12,224 bases of DNA from Candidatus Neomicrothrix sp. UBA4742 (GTDB lineage Bacteria; Actinomycetota; Acidimicrobiia; Acidimicrobiales; Acidimicrobilacustridaceae): the NCBI GenBank assembly GCA_002403895.1, contig DHIQ01000012.1, positions 8,091-20,314 on the forward strand. The letters run 5' to 3'. The notes beneath the pieces are model-generated. The model made no database searches. It was not told the origin of the DNA and saw nothing but the letters and a program-made list of their open reading frames with translations. Each line of letters begins with the position of its first letter. Position 1 is the stretch's first letter. A program made the position numbers and the translations under genes. Below, in pieces: positions 6,663-12,224 of the stretch.

Positions 6663-7706
6663 ATGACCACATCGACCGCTGAGCCCAGCCGAGCTCATCT
6701 TGAGCAGGCCCGCGCGTTGGCGGCGGCGAGCCCCTGGATCGATGTCCATGCCCATCCCGGGCGGTGTTTCCTCGGTGGTCTCCCAGCTGACGCGCCGCTC
6801 TCGGCCCTTCTCGGCGGCGACGGCACGACGGCGGCTGTGAGGGAGATCGCGGCCAGCGGAGCCAGCACGGTTGCTTTCTCCACGGTGGCTGATCTCGTCG
6901 TGTTGACCGCCACGGCCAACGGTCTGACCGCCGGTCGTGATTTCGAGGAAGGCGAGGCGGTCGCCGACCACCAACGACAGGTCGAGGCTTTGACCTCGTT
7001 GACGGCGCATCCCGCCGTGCGCCTCATCCGCCATGCCGATGATCTCGCCGATGTCCATCGCCACAGCCTGGTCGGGGTGATCATCACCTGCGAAGGAGCC
7101 GACTTCCTCGATGGGCAGCTGCGTGGCCTCGCCGACGCCCACGCGGCCGGCGTCCGCTCGGTGACGCTCGTCCACTACCGCGTCAACGAGGTGGGGGACA
7201 TCCAGACTGAGCCGGTTACCCACGGCGGCCTCACCGGTTTCGGGGCCGAGGTGGTCACCGAGATGAACCGGCTCGGATTGCTGATCGATCTCGCCCACGC
7301 CACCCACCAGGTGACCCTCGACGTGATCGACCGGTCGTACGACCCGGTGGTTCTGTCGCACAGCCACTTGGGTCATGGTCAGGAGTCTCATCCCCGGCTC
7401 CTGAGCGACGAGCACGCGCTGGCGGTCGCCTCGACGGGCGGTCTCATCGGTGCCTGGCCGGCGGGGATCGCGGTCGCCGATCTGGCGGGCTATGTGTCGG
7501 AGATCGTGCGGCTGATCGAGCTGGTCGGTGTCGACCACGTGGGGATCGGTACCGATATGGATGCCAACTACCGCCCCGTGGTGACGGCCTATGGGCAGTT
7601 CAACGACATCGCCGCCCATCTGCTCGCCCGGGGGCTGGGGCCCGACGAGGTGACGGCGGTCATGGGCGCGAACTATGCGCGCGTGTTCGCCGCCGTCTGC
7701 GGCTAG
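6663..7706 (+). CDS. M19 membrane dipeptidase-like metallohydrolase
   Basis: A 347-aa protein of the amidohydrolase-fold peptidase M19 (renal dipeptidase) family, which uses two zinc ions to cleave dipeptides, some beta-lactams or related amides. Family landmarks seen: IDVHAHPG (H29, H31), the bridging Glu in TCEGADFLDG (E144), LLIDLAHATH (H212), VVLSHSHLGH (H233), HPRLLSD (R245) and GIGTDMD (D298). Canonical members have HxD at the first site, whereas here it is H29-A-H31, so metal binding may differ. There is no signal peptide or anchor, so it should be cytoplasmic despite the family name. ATG 6663 is 4 nt downstream of the glycosyltransferase stop, implying translational coupling, and no clear Shine-Dalgarno is present. 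Many bacterial M19 proteins have unknown substrates; a dipeptidase is the best guess. Confidence 0.88.
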   Translation: MTTSTAEPSRAHLEQARALAAASPWIDVHAHPGRCFLGGLPADAPLSALLGGDGTTAAVREIAASGASTVAFSTVADLVVLTATANGLTAGRDFEEGEAVADHQRQVEALTSLTAHPAVRLIRHADDLADVHRHSLVGVIITCEGADFLDGQLRGLADAHAAGVRSVTLVHYRVNEVGDIQTEPVTHGGLTGFGAEVVTEMNRLGLLIDLAHATHQVTLDVIDRSYDPVVLSHSHLGHGQESHPRLLSDEHALAVASTGGLIGAWPAGIAVADLAGYVSEIVRLIELVGVDHVGIGTDMDANYRPVVTAYGQFNDIAAHLLARGLGPDEVTAVMGANYARVFAAVCG

Positions 7707-7731
7707 TGGAGAGTCAACCCATTCGCTCCTC

Positions 7732-7749
7732 CTTGACCGATCGGTCAAG
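7732..7749. promoter_or_regulatory. Perfect 18-bp palindrome, candidate operator for the acyl-CoA dehydrogenase
   Basis: CTTGACCGA TCGGTCAAG (7732-7749) is a perfect palindrome with no spacer, ending 8 nt before ATG 7758. It overlaps a possible -10 (CAAGAT, 7746-7751), which sits 6 nt before the ATG, so a bound protein would block transcription. Size and symmetry fit a TetR-family dimer site, and TetR regulators often control acyl-CoA dehydrogenases in actinobacteria. No regulator gene is in the window. Confidence 0.6.
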
Positions 7750-7757
7750 ATAGGGCC

Positions 7758-9008
7758 ATGGACCTGACCTATCCCGCTGAAGCAGAAGCGTTCCGTGTCG
7801 AGATCCGCCAGTGGCTCGAGGACCACCTCCCCGATGGCTGGTTCGAGCCCGGTTTCTCCATGGATGCCGAGGCCAAGGCGCAGTTCCAGAAGGAGTGGAC
7901 CACCACCTTGTTCGAGGGCGGCTGGATCTGCGCCAGCTGGCCCACCGAGTACGGCGGCAAGGGTCTGTCCACCATGGAGGCCGTGGTCCTGCACGAGGAG
8001 TTCGCCAAGGCCAGCGCCCCGCTGCGGGCCGACTTCTTCGGGGACACCCTCGTCGGCCCCACCATCTTGCAGTGGGGCACCGAGGAGCAGAAGAGGTTCT
8101 TCCTGCCCAAGATCCTGTCGGGGGAAATCGCCTGGTGTCAGGGCTTCAGCGAGCCCGACGCCGGCTCGGATCTGGCCAGCCTGGGCACCAAGGCGGTGCT
8201 CGACGGCGATGAATGGGTCATCAACGGCCAGAAGATCTGGACGACCCAGGGGTTCGTGGCTGACTACATCTTCGTGCTGTGCCGCACCGACCCCGAGGCC
8301 TCGAAGCACAAGGGCATCTCGTACCTGCTGTGTCCCATGGACCAGCCCGGCATCGAGGTCCGGCCCATCCACCAGGTCGACGGAGCGGCCGAGTTCACCG
8401 AGGTGTTCTTCACTGACGCCCGCTGCCCCAAGGAGAACGTGGTGGGCGGGGTCAACAACGGGTGGAACGTCGCCATGACCACACTCGGGTTCGAACGGGG
8501 CACGTCAGCCACCACCGGCTACCGACGCTTCGAAAAGGAGCTCGAGGTCATCATCGACAAGGCTCGGGAGAACGGCAAGATCGACGATCCCTTCGTCCGC
8601 CAGGATCTTGCGAGGGCGTGGTCGAAGGTCCAGATCATGCGGATCAACGGCTTGCGCACCCTGACCTCGGTCGTACAGGAGAAGAAAGACTTCGGTGTTG
8701 CCGCCCTGGGCGCTGTCAACAAGATGTTCTGGAGCGAGTACCACCAGCAGGTCATGAATCTGGCCATCGACATCCTCGGCACCGAGGGTCAGATCCTCAC
8801 TGGCGACCCTGACGTCGAAGAATCGGTTCCCGGCTACGGCGCCCGCCGCACCAGCAACCAATACCCCGCATCAGTCCTGCAGTCCGGCTTCTTCTTGAGC
8901 CGGTCCGAGACGATCTGGGGCGGCACGTCGCAGATCCAGCGCAACATCGTGGGCGAACGGGTCCTGGGCCTCCCCAAGGAACCCAAGGTCACCGAAGGCA
9001 CCAAATGA
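7758..9008 (+). CDS. Acyl-CoA dehydrogenase (FadE-type)
   Basis: A 416-aa FAD enzyme of the acyl-CoA dehydrogenase family, which introduces the alpha,beta double bond into acyl-CoA esters (fatty acid or steroid side-chain breakdown). The N-terminal helical domain starts with MDLTYPAEAEAFR, a common start for this family. Flavin-contacting motifs are [18 protein letters not shown] (126-143) and KIWTTQGFVADY (159-170). The C-terminal helical domain ends with GGTSQIQRNIVGERVLGLP (388-406). The catalytic base position of medium-chain enzymes (Glu in YEGT) is Gly here (IWGGT, G388). E246 in GFERG is therefore a candidate base, as in isovaleryl-CoA dehydrogenase-like enzymes. The gene is monocistronic at its 5' end behind an 18-bp palindrome, and overlaps the next gene by ATGA. 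Exact substrate not determinable. Confidence 0.93.
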   Translation: MDLTYPAEAEAFRVEIRQWLEDHLPDGWFEPGFSMDAEAKAQFQKEWTTTLFEGGWICASWPTEYGGKGLSTMEAVVLHEEFAKASAPLRADFFGDTLVGPTILQWGTEEQKRFFLPKILSGEIAWCQGFSEPDAGSDLASLGTKAVLDGDEWVINGQKIWTTQGFVADYIFVLCRTDPEASKHKGISYLLCPMDQPGIEVRPIHQVDGAAEFTEVFFTDARCPKENVVGGVNNGWNVAMTTLGFERGTSATTGYRRFEKELEVIIDKARENGKIDDPFVRQDLARAWSKVQIMRINGLRTLTSVVQEKKDFGVAALGAVNKMFWSEYHQQVMNLAIDILGTEGQILTGDPDVEESVPGYGARRTSNQYPASVLQSGFFLSRSETIWGGTSQIQRNIVGERVLGLPKEPKVTEGTK

Positions 9009-9268
9009 GGCTGCGGGGCCAACAACGCGACGGCGAGTCCGCCGAGCAATACGCGGCGCGGGCCTACCGTGGCTACAAGATCGGGGGCATGGGGCTGCTG
9101 GTCCTCGGCGGCATCATGTGGGTCTTCGCCGTGGTCCGACCCAGCTACCGGGGGGCCACGATTCTGGCCGGATTCGTGTGGTTTGCCCTCGGTCTCGCCT
9201 TCATCAAGGTGTCCAACATGCCCCCAGATGACGGCGTCCCCCCACCCCGGGGGCCCAGAGCGTCCTGA
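9005..9268 (+). CDS. Small two-helix membrane protein
   Basis: An 87-aa protein of unknown function. Its ATG overlaps the acyl-CoA dehydrogenase stop codon (ATGA, 9005-9008), so translation is coupled and the two share a transcript. The first 25 residues are hydrophilic and positively charged (RLRGQQRDGE...YRGYK). Two hydrophobic segments follow (about 26-44 and 50-68), separated by a short RPSYRG loop. The C-terminal tail is proline-rich. This topology puts both ends on the same side, probably the cytoplasm. I recognise no family. The coupling makes a role linked to the dehydrogenase possible but does not prove it. Confidence 0.75.
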   Translation: MRLRGQQRDGESAEQYAARAYRGYKIGGMGLLVLGGIMWVFAVVRPSYRGATILAGFVWFALGLAFIKVSNMPPDDGVPPPRGPRAS

Positions 9269-9279
9269 CCCTCTCCAGC

Positions 9280-9285
9280 GGAGGG
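9280..9285 (+). promoter_or_regulatory. Shine-Dalgarno candidate for the LCP gene
   Basis: GGAGGG lies 4 nt before ATG 9290. It is a good anti-SD match, though the spacing is short. It supports ATG 9290, in conflict with the promoter at 9290-9318 that would favour ATG 9329. Confidence 0.4.
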
Positions 9286-9289
9286 TGAG

Positions 9290-9318
9290 ATGACCGAAAC
9301 CGGACTGCCGAGTAGCCT
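9290..9318 (+). promoter_or_regulatory. Candidate promoter inside the 5' end of the LCP gene
   Basis: ATGACC (9290-9295, four of six matches to TTGACA) and TAGCCT (9313-9318, a TANNNT -10) are 17 bp apart. Transcription would start near 9325, 4 nt before the in-frame ATG 9329, giving a nearly leaderless mRNA for a form 13 residues shorter. Confidence 0.4.
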
Positions 9319-10831
9319 CAACATCTTCATGTCTCCGTCCCAGCCACCCAGCGCGCTTCAGGATCCACCGGTGGCGCCGGAACCGACCAAGGTCGGCCGC
9401 CGCCGCCGATCGTGGGTCCAGCGCCTGATCCTCGGCACCGGGGTTCTGGTGCTGGTGGTCATCGTGGCTGGCATCGGCGTTGTGGGCTACGGCTGGTACC
9501 AGTTCAACCAGATCAACAAAGAGAAGCTGAGTCTGTCCCAGGCCGGGGCGAACGAGCCCCAGAACATCCTGGTGGTCGGGTCCGACAGCCGTGACGTGGT
9601 CGACAAATCCGACCCCAACTACAAGGCGTTCAAGGGCGGCAGCGAACCCACCGGCGGTCAGCGCTCCGACACGATCATGGTGGTGCGGGTCGACTCCAAG
9701 GCCCACACCGTCGACATGGTCTCGTTTCCTCGCGACCTGTGGGTGCCCATCGCGGGAACCGGCGACAGCCAGCGCATCAACACGGCCTACAGCCTCGACA
9801 ACGGCCACCAGCGCTTGATCGACACCATCCAGCAGGACTTCGGCATCCCCATCAACCACTACGTCGACGTCAACTTCTCCAGCTTCCAGGATGTCGTCAA
9901 CGCCATCGGCGGGCTGTCGCTCTACTTCGACAAACCCATGCGGGACACCAACTCCGGGCTCAGCGTGAAGACGGCCGGGTGCGTCAACCTCGACGGGGAG
10001 AACGCCCTCGCCTTCGCTCGCTCCCGCCACCTCCAGTACTACGAGAAGGGCCGCTGGCACGACGACCCGACCGCCGATCTCGGTCGGATCAGCCGCCAGC
10101 AATACTTCATGCGCAGGCTCATCGACAGGGCCGCCAGTCAGGCTTCCAGCCTCGACGTGCTGGGGACCAAGGACCTGCTTCAGGCCGGGGTCAAGAACCT
10201 GACCATCGACGACAAGTTCAGCTTTGACACGATGTTCACCCTTGCCCGCGAGTTCAAATCGTTCACCGGTGACCAGATGGTGACCCACACGCTGCCGGTG
10301 ACGCCGTGGACCACGAACGGCGGCGCCGCTGTGCTCCGCCTCGACCAGAGCGGGGCGCAACCCATCCTCGACCTCTTCTCCGGCAAGGCCGCCAGCCAGC
10401 TCAAGCCAGCCGATGTCACCCTGTCGGTCCGAAACAGCGGTGGGGTCAACGGCGCCGGGGCCAAGGCCCAGAGTGCGCTGCAGAGCCTGGGCTTCGTGGT
10501 GACCGGGGCGGATTCCGGTCAGGTCACTTCCCGGACCAAGGTGCAGTACGCCACCGGTGCCCAGGATCACGCCAACGTGGTGGCGCGCCACATCAAGGGC
10601 GGTGCGGAGATGAGCGAGGATTCCACCCTCCCGGCCGGCACTGTCCGCCTCGTCTTGGGCAAGGACTTCGGCGGCATCGTGGACGACTCCGGGGTGATCG
10701 TCGGCACATCCGACTCCACCTCGGCCGGCGGCAAGAGCACCACCACCACCACCACCACGGCTGTTCCCGCCACCACCGAACCGGTGGGTATCGTGCCGGG
10801 CCAGCCGCCCGACGGCGTCTCCTGCGGCTGA
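9290..10831 (+). CDS. LytR-CpsA-Psr (LCP) family protein with LytR_C domain
   Basis: A 513-aa membrane-anchored enzyme. LCP proteins transfer polyprenyl-phosphate-linked glycopolymers (in actinobacteria arabinogalactan or similar) onto peptidoglycan outside the cell. A short cytoplasmic N-terminus with VGRRRRS (35-41) precedes one membrane helix (about 46-68). The LCP domain (about 91-283) shows the expected pyrophosphate and metal-binding residues: NILVVGSDSRD (D99, R101), GQRSDTIMV (R125, D127), SFPRDLWV (R148, D149), QRINTAY (R162), LAFARSRH (R244, R246) and ADLGRISRQQ (R266). A LytR_C domain follows (about 375-460), then a Thr-rich tail ending at SCG. ATG 9290 has a GGAGGG 4 nt upstream; ATG 9329 is an alternative served by an internal promoter. 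It begins 21 nt after the small membrane protein. Confidence 0.93.
   Translation: MTETGLPSSLNIFMSPSQPPSALQDPPVAPEPTKVGRRRRSWVQRLILGTGVLVLVVIVAGIGVVGYGWYQFNQINKEKLSLSQAGANEPQNILVVGSDSRDVVDKSDPNYKAFKGGSEPTGGQRSDTIMVVRVDSKAHTVDMVSFPRDLWVPIAGTGDSQRINTAYSLDNGHQRLIDTIQQDFGIPINHYVDVNFSSFQDVVNAIGGLSLYFDKPMRDTNSGLSVKTAGCVNLDGENALAFARSRHLQYYEKGRWHDDPTADLGRISRQQYFMRRLIDRAASQASSLDVLGTKDLLQAGVKNLTIDDKFSFDTMFTLAREFKSFTGDQMVTHTLPVTPWTTNGGAAVLRLDQSGAQPILDLFSGKAASQLKPADVTLSVRNSGGVNGAGAKAQSALQSLGFVVTGADSGQVTSRTKVQYATGAQDHANVVARHIKGGAEMSEDSTLPAGTVRLVLGKDFGGIVDDSGVIVGTSDSTSAGGKSTTTTTTTAVPATTEPVGIVPGQPPDGVSCG
10738..10758 (+). repeat. Seven-unit CAC trinucleotide repeat
   Basis: Seven perfect CAC units encode the run of seven Thr (484-490) in the disordered tail of the LCP protein. 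Slippage by whole units would keep the frame, so it can change tail length but not switch the gene off. Confidence 0.8.
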
Positions 10832-10835
10832 CCAT

Positions 10836-10863
10836 TCGACTGAGGACCGGCCCCCACTAGGGT
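10836..10863 (+). promoter_or_regulatory. Candidate promoter of the flavin oxidoreductase gene
   Basis: TCGACT (10836-10841, four of six to TTGACA) and TAGGGT (10858-10863) are 16 bp apart, right after the LCP stop codon. The -10 overlaps GTG 10862, so a transcript starting near 10870 could not use that GTG. Confidence 0.45.
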
Positions 10864-12055
10864 GCGGAGCATCGCGCTCTCGTCCGCCTCCCCGCAGTCG
10901 TCAACCGATTCCGGGCTCGTGGCCGCCGTGTCGGTGGTCGGCGTGGCGGCCGACCAGCGCTGGCGTGAAGGCGAAGCCCTGCGCCATCTGCCTGCCGACC
11001 TGGCCGGCGACCTCATCGCCACCCGGATCTTCCAAGCGTGGGTGCCCGAGGTGTACGGCGGTGACCAGCTCGGGATCATGGAGGTGCTCGATGCCATCGA
11101 GGAGGCGTCCTATCGGGATGGCTCGTTCGGGTGGTGCGCCATGATCGGGGCGACCACCGCGTTGTTGTCAGCTCACCTGCCCGCGGAGTGGGCCGCGGAG
11201 ATCTATGGCGACGCGGTCTCGTGCACCGGCGGCTTCGCCATGCCCGGGGGGAGGGCGCTCCCGGTCGACGGTGGGCTTCGGGTCACCGGTCGCTGGCAAT
11301 GGGGCTCGGGCACCGATCACTGCACCTGGATCGGGGGCGGGACCCTGGTCGTCGACGCTGATGGTCACCGTGCGCCACGGCCGGACGGGCTGGCCGCGCC
11401 ATTTGTGTTCTTCCGACCCGACGAGGTGGAGTTGCTCGACACCTGGGACGTGATGGGGATGCGAGCCACCGGCAGCACGGACTATGAGGTCGAGGATGTC
11501 TTCGTCCCCGAAGGTCGGTGGGCCCAACCCCAGAACGGCGATCCGGTGGTGGACGCCCCGCTCTACCGATTCCCGTTCCTGGCCGCGCTGGCCCTCGGCG
11601 TCTGCTCCGTCTCGTTGGGGTTGGCTCGCCGCGCCCATGACGAGCTGATCGACCTCGCCGGCGCCAAGCGTCCCGCCCAGAGCCGGCGCACTCTGGCCGA
11701 GCGGGCGGTGGTGCAGGCCGAGGTGGCCGAGGCGGAAGCGGCCTTCCGGTCGGCCCGTGCCTTCGTTCGCGAGCAGGTGGCCGACGCGTGGAGCGCCGCC
11801 GCCCACGGGCCGCTCGGCGAGGGCGAGCGCCGGGATCTTCGCCTGGCCGCCACCAACGCCACCTTGCGGGCCACGGCCGCGATCGACTTGATGTACCACG
11901 CCGCCGGTGGCTCCGCCGTCTATCGCCAGGCGGCGTTCGAGCGGGTCTTCCGCGACGCCCACGTCGCCACCCAGCACGCCATGGTCTCGTCGCGCACGCT
12001 CGAGGTGTTGGGCCGTGTGGCGCTGGGGCTGCCCACCGACGCCAGCACGTTCTGA
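10862..12055 (+). CDS. Acyl-CoA dehydrogenase type-2 flavin oxidoreductase (HsaA/DszC-like)
   Basis: A 397-aa protein (from GTG 10862) with acyl-CoA dehydrogenase fold but closest in pattern to the Acyl-CoA_dh_2 group, which includes two-component flavin hydroxylases such as HsaA and DszC. Seen: [18 protein letters not shown] (90-107), the middle beta-domain [20 protein letters not shown] (141-160), [20 protein letters not shown] (193-212), and a C-terminal [20 protein letters not shown] (347-366) with RDAHVATQH (R364, D365, H367, H372). The group lacks the dehydrogenase catalytic Glu, and none is evident here. It would need a separate flavin reductase, not seen in the window. The start is uncertain: GTG 10862 overlaps the -10 hexamer of its apparent promoter, so a downstream start (GTG 10919, or the unusual ATC 10871) is possible. 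Substrate unknown. Confidence 0.88.
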   Translation: MRSIALSSASPQSSTDSGLVAAVSVVGVAADQRWREGEALRHLPADLAGDLIATRIFQAWVPEVYGGDQLGIMEVLDAIEEASYRDGSFGWCAMIGATTALLSAHLPAEWAAEIYGDAVSCTGGFAMPGGRALPVDGGLRVTGRWQWGSGTDHCTWIGGGTLVVDADGHRAPRPDGLAAPFVFFRPDEVELLDTWDVMGMRATGSTDYEVEDVFVPEGRWAQPQNGDPVVDAPLYRFPFLAALALGVCSVSLGLARRAHDELIDLAGAKRPAQSRRTLAERAVVQAEVAEAEAAFRSARAFVREQVADAWSAAAHGPLGEGERRDLRLAATNATLRATAAIDLMYHAAGGSAVYRQAAFERVFRDAHVATQHAMVSSRTLEVLGRVALGLPTDASTF

Positions 12056-12068
12056 GAATCGGCCGGTC

Positions 12069-12224
12069 GTGGACTCCGAGGCGCCCGCCGAGCACGACCC
12101 CCGCCGGGCGCCGGTGCAGGCCTGGCTGGCCGACCAACAGCAGCGCTGGCTACTGGGCATCCTCGACGGGTCCCAGGCGTGGTGTCAGCTTTTCAGTGAA
12201 CCCGACGCCGGCTCGGACCTCGCC
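12069..12224 (+). CDS. Acyl-CoA dehydrogenase, 5' end, with apparent internal deletion; runs off the window
   Basis: An open frame from GTG 12069 to the last base (52 codons, no stop). It encodes the FAD-binding signature [15 protein letters not shown] (38-52), which makes it an acyl-CoA dehydrogenase. Normally about 125 residues precede this motif; here only 37 do. Aligned to the full-length enzyme at 7758, W19-L20-x-D22 matches the first helix at the same numbers (QWLED), and then [13 protein letters not shown] matches residues 110-122, so about 88 residues of the N-terminal domain are absent. In-frame sequence upstream of the GTG is not acyl-CoA dehydrogenase-like. It lies 13 nt after the flavin oxidoreductase stop. 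It may be a degenerating gene, an unusual short form, or an assembly error; the rest of the gene is outside the window. Confidence 0.75.
   Translation, partial: MDSEAPAEHDPRRAPVQAWLADQQQRWLLGILDGSQAWCQLFSEPDAGSDLA

Noticed and set aside
7751..7757. TAGGGC next to ATG 7758 as a -10 element
   Set aside because: It is 1 nt from the ATG, so transcription would begin inside the gene. The MDLTYP start is typical of the family, and CAAGAT at 7746 has the right spacing.
6564..8372. 602-codon open frame on the minus strand
   Set aside because: It lies antisense to the end of the glycosyltransferase gene, the M19-like gene and the start of the acyl-CoA dehydrogenase, all with clear family motifs. Its translation has no recognisable domain; long antisense frames are expected in high-GC DNA.
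8834..10591. 585-codon open frame on the minus strand
   Set aside because: It is antisense to the acyl-CoA dehydrogenase end, the small membrane protein and the LCP gene. It has no domain, and its start lies within the LCP coding region.
10738..10758. CAC repeat as a phase-variation switch
   Set aside because: The unit is three bases, so length changes keep the reading frame. It lies in a disordered Thr tail.
11994..12068. Upstream extension of the last acyl-CoA dehydrogenase frame to recover its N-terminus
   Set aside because: The in-frame translation through this stretch (…[18 protein letters not shown]…) is not like the family's N-terminal domain and only shadows the preceding gene.
1..12224. 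tRNA, rRNA, CRISPR array, insertion sequence or prophage genes
   Set aside because: No transposase or integrase protein, no spaced direct repeats and no recognisable structured RNA seen on either strand.

Overview
The window looks like chromosomal DNA of a high-GC Gram-positive (Actinomycetota), most plausibly an Acidimicrobiia-type lineage. The codons are strongly GC-rich at third positions. An actinobacterial three-gene block (histidine-phosphatase-type phosphomutase, DUF3090, PI-kinase-like SCO1664 protein) is present, together with an FrhB-type F420 protein and an LCP cell-wall ligase. Several start codons sit 6-7 nt after a TANNNT -10 hexamer, the leaderless layout common in actinobacteria. 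The lineage is inferred; there is no rRNA or marker gene to settle it.

Layout. Bases 22-1910 (minus strand) hold the compact operon phosphomutase -> DUF3090 -> kinase-like protein. Divergent from it, across a 52-nt shared promoter region, is a family 5 uracil-DNA glycosylase (1963-2658, plus). It is followed by an unrecognised 124-aa protein (2723-3097) and a secreted lipoprotein (3212-3670). Convergent to these is a 399-aa FrhB-type F420-handling iron-sulfur protein (3741-4940, minus). Divergent again is a GT-C-type polytopic glycosyltransferase (4997-6658), with an M19 membrane-dipeptidase-like metallohydrolase 4 nt behind it (6663-7706).

From 7758 to the end everything is on the plus strand. 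There is a full-length acyl-CoA dehydrogenase preceded by a perfect 18-bp palindrome (candidate TetR-type operator), then a small two-helix membrane protein overlapping its stop codon, then an LCP (LytR-CpsA-Psr) protein with a LytR_C domain. Next come an HsaA/DszC-like flavin oxidoreductase (acyl-CoA dehydrogenase type 2) and the 5' end of another acyl-CoA dehydrogenase that runs off the window.

Functionally this is mostly a mosaic of housekeeping and lipid/redox genes, not one pathway. Three small units stand out: the actinobacterial trio, the palindrome-controlled acyl-CoA dehydrogenase with its membrane-protein partner, and the two flavoenzyme genes at the right end. I found no mobile element, CRISPR array, tRNA or rRNA, and no gene-free stretch longer than 300 bases. 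The oddest items are the last acyl-CoA dehydrogenase, which seems to lack exactly 88 residues of its N-terminal domain relative to its neighbour; the HxD-to-HxH change in the M19 protein; and the divergent, near-leaderless promoters.
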